The notes beneath the pieces were generated by a model. It saw only the letters and a program-made list of their open reading frames with translations, ran no database searches and was not told the DNA's origin. The translations under genes and the position numbers were made by a program. A stretch of DNA of 64,000 bases from Leptasterias polaris (taxonomy: Eukaryota > Echinodermata > Asteroidea > Forcipulatida > Asteriidae): contig JAZGTN010000211.1 of the NCBI GenBank assembly GCA_037783415.1, forward strand, positions 124,001 through 188,000. The letters are read 5' to 3'. Shown one piece after another: positions 1 through 10,796 of the stretch (within the stretch, counting starts at the first letter, position 1; every line of letters begins with the position of its first letter).

Positions 1-28
1 ACAGTAAACAAAAACAGAAGTACGCTGT

Positions 29-174
29 TAGCAGAAACAGAATACCAGGTAAGCAGAAACAGAATACCAGGTAAGCAGAAACAGAATACCAGGTAAGCAG
101 AAACAGAATACCAGGTAAGCAGAAACAGAATACCAGGTAAGCAGAAACAGAATACCAGGTAAGCAGAAACAGAA
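29..174. repeat. 22-bp minisatellite, ~6.6 copies
   Basis: A 22-base unit, aagcagaaacagaataccaggt, repeats head to tail almost without change. The first copy is slightly diverged (gttagcag). The GTAAGCAGAAAC word resembles the 'gtaagca' words of dispersed palindromic repeats near 31.8-32.2 kb, so it may have expanded from such an element. That origin is inference. Confidence 0.95.
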
Positions 175-263
175 TCTGAAAATTGGACCTTGGTTCTATT
201 TCTTGACCCTGTCTTGTCAAGTTGTCTTACAAGGCCTACCTTGTATACCTAAAGCACATAAAT

Positions 264-443
264 CTATAGACCCATTGCATACGACGTCATCATCAACACG
301 CGCTTCATTTTGGGGGTCAAAACGTGCACAAAAGAATGGTACACGTGTTTACAAGCGCATTGTGCACCATCCTTTTGTGCACGTTTTGACCCCCAAAATT
401 ACGCGCATGGATGCGCGCTGCGCGTTGTGCAATGGGTCTATAG
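264..443. mobile_element. foldback / MITE-like palindrome
   Basis: Nested inverted repeats. The outermost 16 bases (264-279, ctatagacccattgca) are the exact reverse complement of 428-443. The inner arms 307-340 and 366-399 pair over 34 bases with about one mismatch, around a 25-base loop. The structure fits a small non-autonomous DNA transposon or foldback. I found no clear target duplication, so the superfamily is open. Bases 448-497 just beyond it resemble another dispersed echinoderm-type repeat. Confidence 0.7.
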
Positions 444-499
444 GCTGTAAGCGCAGAATTCTGTGGTAAGCAAAGCCATAAATATGGGCCCTGAAAACT

Positions 500-1201
500 T
501 GAAAAACCAAAATGGTTAGTTTTCAAGATGGCTGCATGCCAAATGTACTTGACTCTCTTAGTTTGTCAAATATAAATACAAATTTGTGAATCTACTCTTA
601 ATTCTACAGTCAACATTTCAAATTTTTAATCTGCAACAAATCCACTGGATGCTTAGTGGCCAATTTTTCAAAGACCACTACCAAATGTATGAGCCAAAAC
701 TATGTACTTAAACAAATTGCTTATTAAAGAGTAGAAGTTCCACAAAATTACTCTCATACCTATACACGTTGAGATTTCTTTATAAAAATAGTGCAGTTTT
801 TCTTGGATCGTCCTCATCATCGCAGACGAGACCACTTTAATGGGCTTATGAGCTTGTACAAATTATTGTTCAAGATGTAGTGATGCAAGATGGGAACGAT
901 TCAGCTGCTGATCAGCACAATGTGCACAATAGTATGGACACATGATGCTAATGCATAGAGGCTCCATGGTTAATGTAAATGATAAATTTTAACCAAAGTT
1001 GCGAGAAGAATGTTCCAATTCAGCCCTATTTTTTTAGAACATTGCTAAGAATGACAATATTTATTTGCATAGATTTACACAAATTAGGAGACAGCAAAAC
1101 ATTGGCTCAGTAACAATTATAGATCAGAAAAATGATTGGGTTGGCCGCTTGGGAAAAATTGTTATTTGAAGAATCGTCAGGTTAAAAAGTTCTGCAAATA
1201 C
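500..1201. other. AT-rich stretch, nothing recognised
   Basis: About 35% GC non-coding sequence. No exon with convincing splice sites, RNA gene or repeat was seen on either strand. Confidence 0.5.
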
Positions 1202-1332
1202 CTTCAATGAGGTCACCACAATCCGTGTTGGTGTACCTTTGTCAATTTTCTCACGTTCCATGTTGGCATGCTCTCATTGTCATCCGTTGTGGCAGCAGTC
1301 AAACCTATCCAGGCATCAACCAGCATGGCAAA
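1202..1332 (-). CDS. possible first coding exon, paralogue of 47781-47914
   Basis: On the minus strand a tgtgtag acceptor precedes base 1332 and AAG|gtattt follows base 1202. A well-placed ATG (AACATGG) at 1261-1259 opens a 20-codon frame, MEREKIDKGTPTRIVVTSLK, that runs into the donor in phase 0. The segment is clearly related to 47781-47914. Differences near the start codon are a whole-codon length change plus several third-position changes (GAC/GAT, ACC/ACA, TTG/TTA), which favours past coding selection in this frame. A second frame is also open through most of the segment. No following exon was found towards position 1, so this may be a gene fragment. The family is not recognised. Confidence 0.35.
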
Positions 1333-1396
1333 CTACACAAATTAAAGCCAAAAAGATGGATTATTAAAAAGTCCACAGAGACGACAAATAACAGCA

Positions 1397-1454
1397 CACC
1401 AACATGGAAATTGAGAAAGTTGAGGAAGGAAAGCCAACATGAATTGTGGTGACT
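1397..1454 (+). pseudogene. degenerate inverted copy of the 1202-1261 exon end
   Basis: Plus-strand bases 1397-1454 align with the minus-strand coding part of 1202-1261: both share CCAACATGGAA, then GAGAAA, then ATTGTGGTGAC. The frame is broken because the TGG seen at 47.8 kb is TGA here. The two segments lie about 140 bases apart in opposite orientation, so this is a local inverted duplicate. It is a fragment, not a working exon. Confidence 0.45.
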
Positions 1455-1499
1455 GGAAACAATTTTTTTTTTATATGAAAAGATGGCGCAACATGGGCT

Positions 1500-1990
1500 T
1501 TTCAACAAGTTGAGAGTACATTATTCACTAGGTTTTGTACATTTTAGTGACAAGACATCAAGCTTTTGAAGTATTAGAAGGCGGCACAACATTGGCTCGT
1601 AAATAATTTGAGAGTTGAGGAATCAACAAGTTGACCAGTCTCGAAGGACTGTACAACATGCTTTGGAGAAATAAAGAAACGGTATATCATTGGTTCTTTG
1701 ATAATTTGAGAGTTGCACTAACACTAGGTTTGCTAGTTTTCCAGGAACAACCTACCATACTTTGGAGATGGCACGATGTTGGCATGTTAATAATTTCAGA
1801 GTGAAACCGTCACTGGGTTTGCAAGTCAATAGGGAGGACCCATCAGGCTTTGGAATAACTAAGACACAGCAACGGTGGCTCCTTGATAATTTGAAAGTTG
1901 AACCTACAAGGGACGGCCTATCATGCTTTTGAACAATTAGGCGATGGAACAACATTGGCTCGTTAACAATTTCAGAGTTAAACCGTCACT
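1500..1990 (+). repeat. degenerate ~95-bp monomers related to the 5-19 kb array
   Basis: The block repeats a loose pattern: 'ggc(g/a)acacaacattggctcgt', 'aataatttgagagttg', 'cactaggtttgcaagtttt' and 'caacctaycatgctttggag'. The same order occurs at 5180-5480, inside every unit of the 5.5-19.6 kb array and weakly at 47440-47650. This looks like an old, diverged outlier of that satellite family. Confidence 0.6.
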
Positions 1991-1997
1991 GGGTTGC

Positions 1998-2335
1998 ACT
2001 GCTTTTACATATGGTTGAAATTGCATGAAACTTTAATGCGTATTCATTTATGTTTTGGTTGCATTGCTTTAAATTTGGCTGCAAACTGCTTTTACATATG
2101 GTTGAAATTGCATGAAACTTTAATGCGTATTCATTTATGTTTTGGTTGCATTGCTTTAAATTTAGCTGCACTGCTTTTACATATGGTTGAAATTGCATGA
2201 AACTTTAATGCGTATTCATTTATGTTTTGGTTGCATTGCTTTAAATTTGGCTGCAAACTGCTTTTACATACGGTTGAAATTGCATGAAACTTTAATGCCT
2301 ATTCATTTATGTTTTGGTTGCATTGCTGGAAACTT
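1998..2335 (+). repeat. ~86-bp tandem repeat, ~4 copies
   Basis: Four head-to-tail copies of an 85-87 base unit containing tgcttttacatatggttgaa, catgaaactttaatgcgtat and ttggttgcattgctttaaat. Copies are nearly identical. Open frames across it on both strands are a by-product of the repetition. Confidence 0.95.
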
Positions 2336-2579
2336 ATTCCGTCAAACTTTGCTAGCAATGTTGGTTTGCAATCATTGTAGTTATGTTTCAAAGGGTACAC
2401 ATTTTACTTTAAAAACTGTTTGCTTTCTTTTAACTGCTTTTAATTTTCTGTTATACAGATGATATTGAACAATGCAGTGGTTCTGGTTCTACATCAAGCC
2501 AAGCCATCAGGAACTGGTTGTAGAAGTGAGGTTCAACACTCCACAACATTTGCAGTCGACAGAGCACCCAGATTCCATT

Positions 2580-3290
2580 AAAATTATTATCATTGCATTT
2601 ATTTATGTTGGTGAAAATTTCAACTAAATTGCATCAAACTTTGCTAGAAATTTTGCCTCTAACTTTGCTTAAAATTGCAACAAACTCTGCTTGAAATTTT
2701 GTTTAAAAGGGCATCAAACTTTGCTAAAAATTGTGTCGCACTCTGCTTGAAATTTTGCTAGAAATTTTGCTTAAAATGGCATCAAACTTTGCTAGAAATT
2801 GCAACAAACTCTGCTTGAAATTTGGTTTAAAATTGTGTCGCACTCTGCTCGAAATTTTGCTTAAAATTGTGTCGCACTCTGCTCGAAATTTTGCTTAAAA
2901 TTGTGTCAAACTTTGCTAGAAATTTCGCTTAAAATGGCGTCAAACTTTGCTTAAAATTGCATGGAAATTTGCTGAACATTTTGCATCAAATTGCGTCAAA
3001 CTTTGCTAGAAATTTTGCTAAACATGGCGTCAAATTTTGGTTGAAATTTTCGTTTAAAATAATTCTTTAAATTTTTCATTTAAATTTTTCATTTAAATTT
3101 TTCATTAAATTCTATTTAAATTTCATTTATATTTTCCTTTAAATTTTTCCTGAAATTTTTCGTTAAATTTTATTTAAACTTCCTTTTAAAGATTTGTTTA
3201 GAGATTTTTCCCTTTAACTTTGTTACAAATGTTACTCTATGACACTTTGCTACAAAATTTACTTTTTGAAACTTTATTAAACTTACATGT
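2580..3290 (+). repeat. degenerate short repeats, AT-rich
   Basis: Runs of variants of 'caaactttgctagaaatttt' and 'gcttaaaattgtgtc' with an irregular period of 25-40 bases, degrading after about 3050 into 'tttaaatttttcat' repeats. This is an old tandem array with no coding potential. Confidence 0.8.
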
Positions 3291-3328
3291 ACCCATCTCT
3301 CACAGCGTATTCTTTCACGAGTCTAACT

Positions 3329-3409
3329 ATTATCCGAAGTAGTTCCTCCAAATCGGCAAGTAACTTTTGAAAAGTTACTTGTCGATTTGGTGGAACTACT
3401 TCGGATAAT
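3329..3409. repeat. 81-bp near-perfect hairpin
   Basis: Bases 3329-3368 and 3370-3409 are reverse complements apart from about two mismatches, centred on ttttgaaaa with almost no loop. It may be the remnant of a very short foldback element. A cruciform or hairpin RNA is possible but unproven. Confidence 0.9.
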
Positions 3410-3447
3410 TAAAAATAAAATTTTAAAATATAATAATATATATATAC

Positions 3448-3512
3448 ATACATAAAATAAAATAAAATAAAATAAAATAAAAATTAAAATTAAAGAAAAA
3501 TAAAAAAGCGAA
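3448..3512 (+). repeat. (AAAAT)n low-complexity tract
   Basis: Repeated aaaat pentamers followed by A-rich sequence. It lies between the hairpin and a GC-rich block and could be the tail of a degraded retroelement. Confidence 0.8.
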
Positions 3513-3544
3513 AAAAACCTAAAATAAGACCCTCAAAATGTTTT

Positions 3545-3770
3545 GCTAGGATTGGGGCAATGCCCCGCCAAGCCCCAGGGGGGCTCCGCCCCCCTATCCC
3601 CCCTTACGACGTCTAGGACACCGGACCCTACGCAGCTACACACCGCCGCTACAGGAGGGAGTTGGGGATGGGAGGGAGTAGGGGATGGGAGGGAGGGAGT
3701 AGGGGATGGGAGGGAGGGGCTATCCCATTGCCAGGGGGGCTACGCCCCCTATACACCCCAATAATGCACT
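3545..3770. repeat. GC-rich G/C-tract block with GGGATGGGAGGGAGTA repeats
   Basis: Two related palindromic GC words (ccccaggggggctccgcccc at about 3575, and a similar one near 3733) flank a 3660-3720 purine tract made of gggatgggagggagta repeats. Several runs of three or more G lie close together on the plus strand, so G-quadruplex formation is plausible. The block is abruptly GC-rich compared with its surroundings. Confidence 0.75.
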
Positions 3771-3839
3771 ACACATTACCATACTATGCAATACAACCAG
3801 ATATGCTACATGTACATGTATTATATACATGTATTACAC

Positions 3840-4440
3840 CGTATTTTATGACAGTTGGCTATTCCTGTACCCGATACATTCTAACCATATATTTTAAGAC
3901 AGTTAGCTATTCTCATACGACACATTCAACCATACATTTTAAGACAGTTAGCTATTCTCGTAACCGACACATCCTAACCGTATATTTTAAGACAGTTAGC
4001 TATTCTCGTACCCGACACATCCTTACCGTATATTTTAAGACAGTTAGCTATTCTCGTACCCGACACATCCTTACCGTATATTTTAAGACAGTTAGCTATT
4101 CTCGTACCCGATACATTCTAATCGAATGTTTTAAGACAGTTAGCTATTCTCGTAACCGACACATCCTTACCGTATATTTTAAGACAGTTGGCTATTCCTG
4201 TACCCGACACATTCTTCCCATTTATTTTAAGACAGTTGGCTATTCTCATACAGAGACATTTTACCCATTTATTTTAAGACAGTTGGCTATTCTCAAACTG
4301 AAACATTTTACCCATTTATTTTAAGACAGTTGGCTATTCTCAAACAGAAACATTCTTTCCGTATATTTTCAAACAGTTGGCTATTCTCATACAGAGACAT
4401 TAGACCTGTATATTTTCTTACAATAAACTATTCCCATTTA
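3840..4440 (+). repeat. 48-bp minisatellite, ~12 copies, open in one frame
   Basis: Unit of 48 bases containing ttttaagacagttagctatt and ctcgtacccgacacatcctt; successive gacag words are spaced exactly 48 (3991, 4039). Because 48 is a multiple of three, one frame stays open for over 200 codons and would read as a 16-residue repeat (consensus TVSYSRTRHILTVYFK). Divergence rises towards 4440. No start context, splice site or known domain supports translation. Confidence 0.95.
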
Positions 4441-5180
4441 TATCCATTTGACAATTTTTTATTCTCCAACATTAACCCTTTCTATCAATCCTGCCCATAA
4501 TCCTGATCACAAACACATCCAAAAAATTCAACACACAGTATATTCTTCAATTTCAATTTTATTTTTTTATTCATTAATAAATAATCCTCAGTTGTTTTGA
4601 AATATTCATTACAATTTTATTTTAATCATTTACTACTTTATTTCTGTACATTTGTTTAAAGGCACTGAACATGTTTGGTAATTATCAAATACCAGTATTG
4701 TCACTCAGTATATCCCAACATATGCATAAAATAACAAACCTGTCTAAATTGGGGCTTTATTGAACCATGTCCAAAATCTGAGCCTAGTTTTACAGCCTGA
4801 GTTTGAATACAATCCTGATTTTGAATGCAGCAAGCGACACAACTGTCATGCATAACTGCATCCACTGTGTCATGTACCAAACTAGGCAGCAGGGGGTATG
4901 GGTGGTTAACACAGGTTCAAAATTGGGAAACAATCCTTTTTGGTTGGGCCGGCTTTGAGACATGCATGGCAAAGTTAAATGGTTGATGGGTAAGTCAAAG
5001 GGGTCAAGGAGGTCAATGTTTTTTTAGAACAACTCGTTACCAATCAAAATTTCAAGCATAATGCAACTTCGACATGTAAATTTTGATGCATTGCAAGGTC
5101 CAGTGATGTGCTGTTTGGTTTGAGTTACCACTTCGAGTCACAGCTTCGTTTCCTTAGCAGTTTATGAGTTGAAAAAAATT
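4441..5180. other. unique AT-rich sequence, nothing recognised
   Basis: No repeat, exon or RNA gene was recognised. The stretch leads into degenerate satellite monomers at about 5180. Confidence 0.45.
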
Positions 5181-5480
5181 CCATTGTGAACTTCTCTTCA
5201 ATTTGTGGACAAGCAAAGTAAGACACACTTTAATAAGGATTTTATCAAATTTCATCATGCTTGTGCAAGGTTTTAGAAACACTACAACATTGGCTTGTGA
5301 ACAATCATTACATTGGAAACATTTTCAACAACGCTTGAGCCTCAAGGACAACTAAAAGGCAGCACATCATCCACTAATTACTACTATAACAGTTGAACAA
5401 ACATAAGTTCGGAGAAACAACGAGAAACAAAACAATACGACTTGTGACCAATTAAAGTTCAACAATCGCTAGGTTGGCTT
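5180..5480 (+). repeat. degenerate edge monomers of the large satellite
   Basis: Diverged versions of the array words 'acattggcttgtgaacaat' and 'aaagttcaacaatcgctagg' appear before the regular array begins. Satellite edges usually carry the oldest, most diverged monomers, and this fits. Confidence 0.6.
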
Positions 5481-6612
5481 TGTAGACATCATGCTTGGCT
5501 CATGAAATATTTCGAGTTTAGCAAGCATTAGGTTTTCATGTTCTGATATAATTAAGAGATGACACATCCTTGTATCATGATCAATCTTAAAGTTCAACAA
5601 TCACTAGGGTGGCTTGGTAGACATCATGCTTATGAAGAAGTAAGAGACAACGCAACCTTGGATCATAAACAATATTTAAAGTTCAACAATCACTAGGTTG
5701 GCTTGGTAGTGGCATACTTATGAATAACTGAGAGACGTCACAACCTTAGCTCATGAATCAGTTGGTAGTTTAGCAATCACAAGGTATACAAGTTGATACA
5801 GACTTCATATCATTCTTCAAACTAATTAAGAGACAGCATAACTTTGGCTCATGAACAATTTGGGAGTTAAGCAATCACTATGTTTCCAAGTTTTAAGGGA
5901 CAACACACTACGTTTCGATATTTCGATATAATTAGGAGACGCCACATCCTTGGATCATGAACAATCTTAAAGTTCAACAATCACTAGGTTGGCTTGGTAG
6001 ACATCATGCTTGAGATTAACTAAGAGACGAACAATTTGGAGTGTAACCATCACTAGAATTGCTAGTTTTTAGGGACTACACATTATGTTTCAAAATGTCC
6101 TTGGATCATGACGACACAACCTTGGATCATGAACAATATTAAAGTTCAACAATTCTGACAATAAGATTCTGTAAAATGTTCGATTTGTAATAATTTAAGT
6201 AATGGTAATTCGCTACATTTGTAAACTTCAAGGAGAGTACGACTTGGTTCTTTAATCTTTGTAGATGTAGCTTTGATGGTCGCTGTCTCTTATCTTAGCT
6301 TGTGAACATGGCTACTGTGGCTGAAATAGTCTAAGGATGTGTTTAACGTAGGGTTTCAACATTAGCAAGAATGAACTGTCTCAACATACCTCAGACAGGG
6401 AAGGGATGATGCATAGCCATTCCAACATGACAATCCAAGTTGACTTAGATAGGAACATCTGCTGATGAGCTCTTGTCTATGATAGATACTGCTGTTCAAC
6501 CAGTGACTTATCTGCAGACAAACAAAAACACACTGTCATAAACATTTCATTGGGTGTCATCAAGTAAAACATTGATCTTAACAATGCTCTATCTTGACTG
6601 ACACTGATCACT

Positions 6613-6909
6613 TTGTACAAGATATGTGGAGCTGAGATTTGGGCTTTTCTGAAACCCGCAACTAGAGCCAGGGATGTAAAATTCCAGAAAATTCAATGCT
6701 CTTTTGTCCATGCCTCCATTGCTGTGAAAAAGGTTACAGATCAGTTGTTACAGGCCTGCAATTCTAAGGCTGAAAACAGCATTGATACAGCTGGGCTCAT
6801 TAACAAATTAATAGATGCAGGGGCCATAATGGGCCACGGTAACTCGCAATTGAACCAGCGTAGACGCGATTGCAAGGAATGTACTGTAGACAACATGCTT
6901 GGCTCATGA
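6613..6909 (+). other. repeat-borne open segment, copy 1 (~98 codons)
   Basis: Each array unit carries an open segment whose translation includes ICGAEIWAFLKPATRARDVK and LINKLIDAGAIMGHG. A ttgtac(c/a)ag acceptor-like word precedes it. The segment begins without an ATG, so it resembles an internal exon or a captured fragment rather than a gene. The composition resembles the conserved core of gag-like proteins from invertebrate retroelements, which I recall only loosely; treat that as a guess. Here the acceptor-like word reads tacaag, unlike taccag in the other copies. The frame ends at the TGA of ggctcatga. Confidence 0.45.
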
Positions 6910-7992
6910 AACATTTCGAGTTTAGCAAGCATTAGGTTTTCATGTTCTGATATAATTAAGAGATGACACATCCTTGTATCATGATCAATCTTAAAGTTCA
7001 ACAATCACTAGGGTGGCTTGGTAGACATCATGCTTATGAAGAAGTAAGAGACAACGCAACCTTGGATCATAAACAATATTTAAAGTTCAACAATCACTAG
7101 GTTGGCTTGGTAGTGGCATGCTTATGAATAACTGAGAGACGTCACAACCTTAGCTCATGAATCAGTTGGTAGTTTAGCAATCACAAGGTATACAAGTTGA
7201 TACAGACTTCATATCATTCTTCAAACTAATTAAGAGACAGCATAACTTTGGCTCATGAACAATTTGGGAGTTAAGCAATCACTATGTTTCCAAGTTTTAA
7301 GGGACAACACACTACGTTTCGATATTTCGATATAATTAGGAGACGCCACATCCTTGGATCATGAACAATCTTAAAGTTCAACAATCACTAGGTTGGCTTG
7401 GTAGACATCATGCTTGAGATTAACTAAGAGACGAACAATTTGGAGTGTAACCATCACTAGAATTGCTAGTTTTTAGGGACTACACATTATGTTTCAAAAT
7501 AATTAGGAGACGGCATGTCCTTGGATCATGACGACACAACCTTGGATCATGAACAATATTAAAGTTCAACAATTCTGACAATAAGATTCTGTAAAATGTT
7601 CGATTTGTAATAATTTAAGTAATGGTAATTCGCTACATTTGTAAACTTCAAGGAGAGTACGACTTGGTTCTTTAATCTTTGTAGATGTAGCTTTGATGGT
7701 CGCTGTCGTGAACATGGCTACTGTGGCTGAAATAGTCTAAGGATGTGTTTACGTAGGGTCTCAACATACCTCAGACAGGGAAGGGATGATGCATAGCCAT
7801 TCCAACATGACAATCCAAGTTGACTTAGATAGGAACATCTGCTGATGAGCTCTTGTCTATGATAGATACTGCTGTTCAACCAGTGACTTATCTGCAGACA
7901 AACAAAAACACACTGTCATAAACATTTCATTGGGTGTCATCAAGTAAAACATTGATCTTAACAATGCTCTATCTTGACTGACACTGATCACT

Positions 7993-8289
7993 TTGTACCA
8001 GATATGTGGAGCTGAGATTTGGGCTTTTCTGAAACCCGCAACTAGAGCCAGGGATGTAAAATTCCAGAAAATTCAATGCTCTTTTGTCCATGCCTCCATT
8101 GCTGTGAAAAAGGTTACAGATCAGTTGTTACAGGCCTGCAATTCTAAGGCTGAAAACAGCATTGATACAGCTGGGCTCATTAACAAATTAATAGATGCAG
8201 GGGCCATAATGGGCCACGGTAACTCGCAATTGAACCAGCGTAGACGCGATTGCAAGGAATGTACTGTAGACAACATGCTTGGCTCATGA
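7993..8289 (+). other. repeat-borne open segment, copy 2
   Basis: Same 98-codon segment as at 6613, with a taccag acceptor-like word. No change in the open frame. Confidence 0.45.
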
Positions 8290-9374
8290 AACATTTCGAG
8301 TTTAGCAAGCATTAGGTTTTCATGTTCTGATATAATTAAGAGATGACACATCCTTGTATCATGATCAATCTTAAAGTTCAACAATCACTAGGGTGGCTTG
8401 GTAGACATCATGCTTATGAAGAAGTAAGAGACAACACAACCTTGGATCATAAACAATATTTAAAGTTCAACAATCACTAGGTTGGCTTGGTAGTGGCATG
8501 CTTATGAATAACTGAGAGACGTCACAACCTTAGCTCATGAATCAGTTGGTAGTTTAGCAATCACAAGGTATACAAGTTGATACAGACTTCATATCATTCT
8601 TCAAACTAATTAAGAGACAGCATAACTTTGGCTCATGAACAATTTGGGAGTTAAGCAATCACTATGTTTCCAAGTTTTAAGGGACAACACACTACGTTTC
8701 GATATTTCGATATAATTAGGAGACGCCACATCCTTGGATCATGAACAATCTTAAAGTTCAACAATCACTAGGTTGGCTTGGTAGACATCATGCTTGAGAT
8801 TAACTAAGAGACGAACAATTTGGAGTGTAACCATCACTAGAATTGCTAGTTTTTAGGGACTACACATTATGTTTCAAAATAATTAGGAGACGGCATGTCC
8901 TTGGATCATGACGACACAACCTTGGATCATGAACAATATTAAAGTTCAACAATTCTGACAATAAGATTCTGTAAAATGTTCGATTTGTAATAATTTAAGT
9001 AATGGTAATTCGCTACATTTGTAAACTTCAAGGAGAGTACGACTTGGTTCTTTAATCTTTGTAGATGTAGCTTTGATGGTCGCTGTCTCTTATCTTAGCT
9101 TGTGAACATGGCTACTGTGGCTGAAATAGTCTAAGGATGTGTTTAACGTAGGGTCTCAACATACCTCAGACAGGGAAGGGATGATGCATAGCCATTCCAA
9201 GTTGACTTAGATAGGAACATCTGCTGATGAGCTCTTGTCTATGATAGATACTGCTGTTCAACCAGTGACTTATCTGCAGACAAACAAAAACACACTGTCA
9301 TAAACATTTCATTGGGTGTCATCAAGTTAAACATTGATCTTAACAATGCTCTATCTTGACTGACACTGATCACT

Positions 9375-9614
9375 TTGTACCAGATATGTGGAGCTGAGAT
9401 TTGGGCTTTTCTGAAACCCGCAACTAGAGCCAGGGATGTAAAATTCCAGAAAATTCAATGCTCTTTTGTCCATGCCTCCATTGCTGTGAAAAAGGTTACA
9501 GATCAGTTGTTACAGGCCTGCAATTCTAAGGCTGAAAACAGCATTGATACAGCTGGGCTCATTAACAAATTAATAGATGCAGGGGCCATAAGGGGCCATA
9601 ATGGGCCACGGTAA
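9375..9614 (+). other. repeat-borne open segment, copy 3, shortened by 12-bp insertion
   Basis: Same segment, but ggggccataa is followed by an extra ggggccataatg-type 12-base duplication, and the altered 3' part meets a stop after about 79 codons. The same variant occurs at 18590. Confidence 0.45.
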
Positions 9615-10236
9615 CTCGCAATTGAACCAGCGTAGACGCGATTGCAAGGAATGTACTGTAGACAACATGCTTGGCTCATGAAACATTTCGAGTTTAGCAA
9701 GCATTAGGTTTTCATGTTCTGATATAATTAAGAGATGACACATCCTTGTATCATGATCAATCTTAAAGTTCAACAATCACTAGGGTGGCTTGGTAGACAT
9801 CATGCTTATGAAGAAGTAAGAGACAACGCAACCTTGGATCATAAACAATATTTAAAGTTCAACAATCACTAGGTTGCCTTGGTAGTGGCATGCTTATGAA
9901 TAACTGAGAGACGTCACAACCTTAGCTCATGAATCAGTTGGTAGTTTAGCAATCACAAGGTATACAAGTTGATACAGACTTCATATCATTCTTCAAACTA
10001 ATTAAGAGACAGCATAACTTTGGCTCATGAACAATTTGGGAGTTAAGCAATCACTATGTTTCCAAGTTTTAAGGGACAACACACTACGTTTCGATATTTC
10101 GATATAATTAGGAGACGCCACATCCTTGGATCATGAACAATCTTAAAGTTCAACAATCACTAGGTTGGCTTGGTAGACATCATGCTTGAGATTAACTAAG
10201 AGACGAACAATTTGGAGTGTAACCATCACTAGAATT

Positions 10237-10290
10237 CCCACCCCACAGTAGTGTGGGCTGGGTCTACGAACGAATACTTACCTGTAGAGC
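10237..10290. repeat. DIRS left terminus (3' end), matched by the internal complementary region
   Basis: These 54 terminal bases, starting cccaccccacag, are the exact reverse complement of 10480-10533. The left flank is ...ctagaatt. Confidence 0.95.
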
Positions 10291-10416
10291 GAATACTACA
10301 ATTGCATTGTTCCCTATGCCGGCAGGCAAAAGGGTAAGAGTTTTACACACAATAGCGCCCTCTGGTGTCCGACCCCGACGCCCTGCGACATGCGCACTAC
10401 GTCAGCTTCCTCTTTT
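10275..10416. repeat. DIRS left inverted terminal repeat
   Basis: 142 bases reverse-complementary to 16163-16304 with a single seen mismatch (gggtaag against ggctaag). It begins with tacttacctgtagag. Confidence 0.95.
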
Positions 10417-10479
10417 CTCGAGCGCTACTTGACGCGTAAGCACCCAAAGAATCGAGTATAGTGGGGAAGGAGGGAGGGT

Positions 10480-10580
10480 GCTCTACAGGTAAGTATTCGT
10501 TCGTAGACCCAGCCCACACTACTGTGGGGTGGGAGTCTACTTCACTCTACTTACCTGTAGAGCGAATACTACAATTGCAT
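10480..10580. repeat. DIRS internal complementary region (circle-junction template)
   Basis: Two segments abut. 10480-10533 is the reverse complement of the left terminus (10237-10290). 10534-10580 is the reverse complement of the right terminus (16272-16318). Read on the minus strand, the junction gtagact|cccacccc is the right end joined to the left end. In DIRS models this region templates completion of the ends when the circular intermediate forms. Confidence 0.95.
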
Positions 10581-10796
10581 AGACTCGCACCGAATAGGCG
10601 GTGGGTATACGCGAACTATCGTATGTCTATACAGGGGCGTAGGACACAGGGCGTGCCTAAAAAGACCCCGTAAGCGCACCGTAGCTCATGCGCAAAGTCA
10701 GGAGGGTATCACCGTTATGGGAGTAAAAACATAATGGGTACACCTCATTAGATTTTAAATGCACATAAAAATGTGTATGAGAAGTGAACTCACCGG
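10581..10796 (-). other. DIRS 3' non-coding segment
   Basis: Sequence between the recombinase stop (TAA at 10797-10799) and the internal complementary region. It has no frame of note. An accggtgagt word on the minus strand near 10790 resembles a 5' splice site, but nothing supports its use. Confidence 0.6.
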
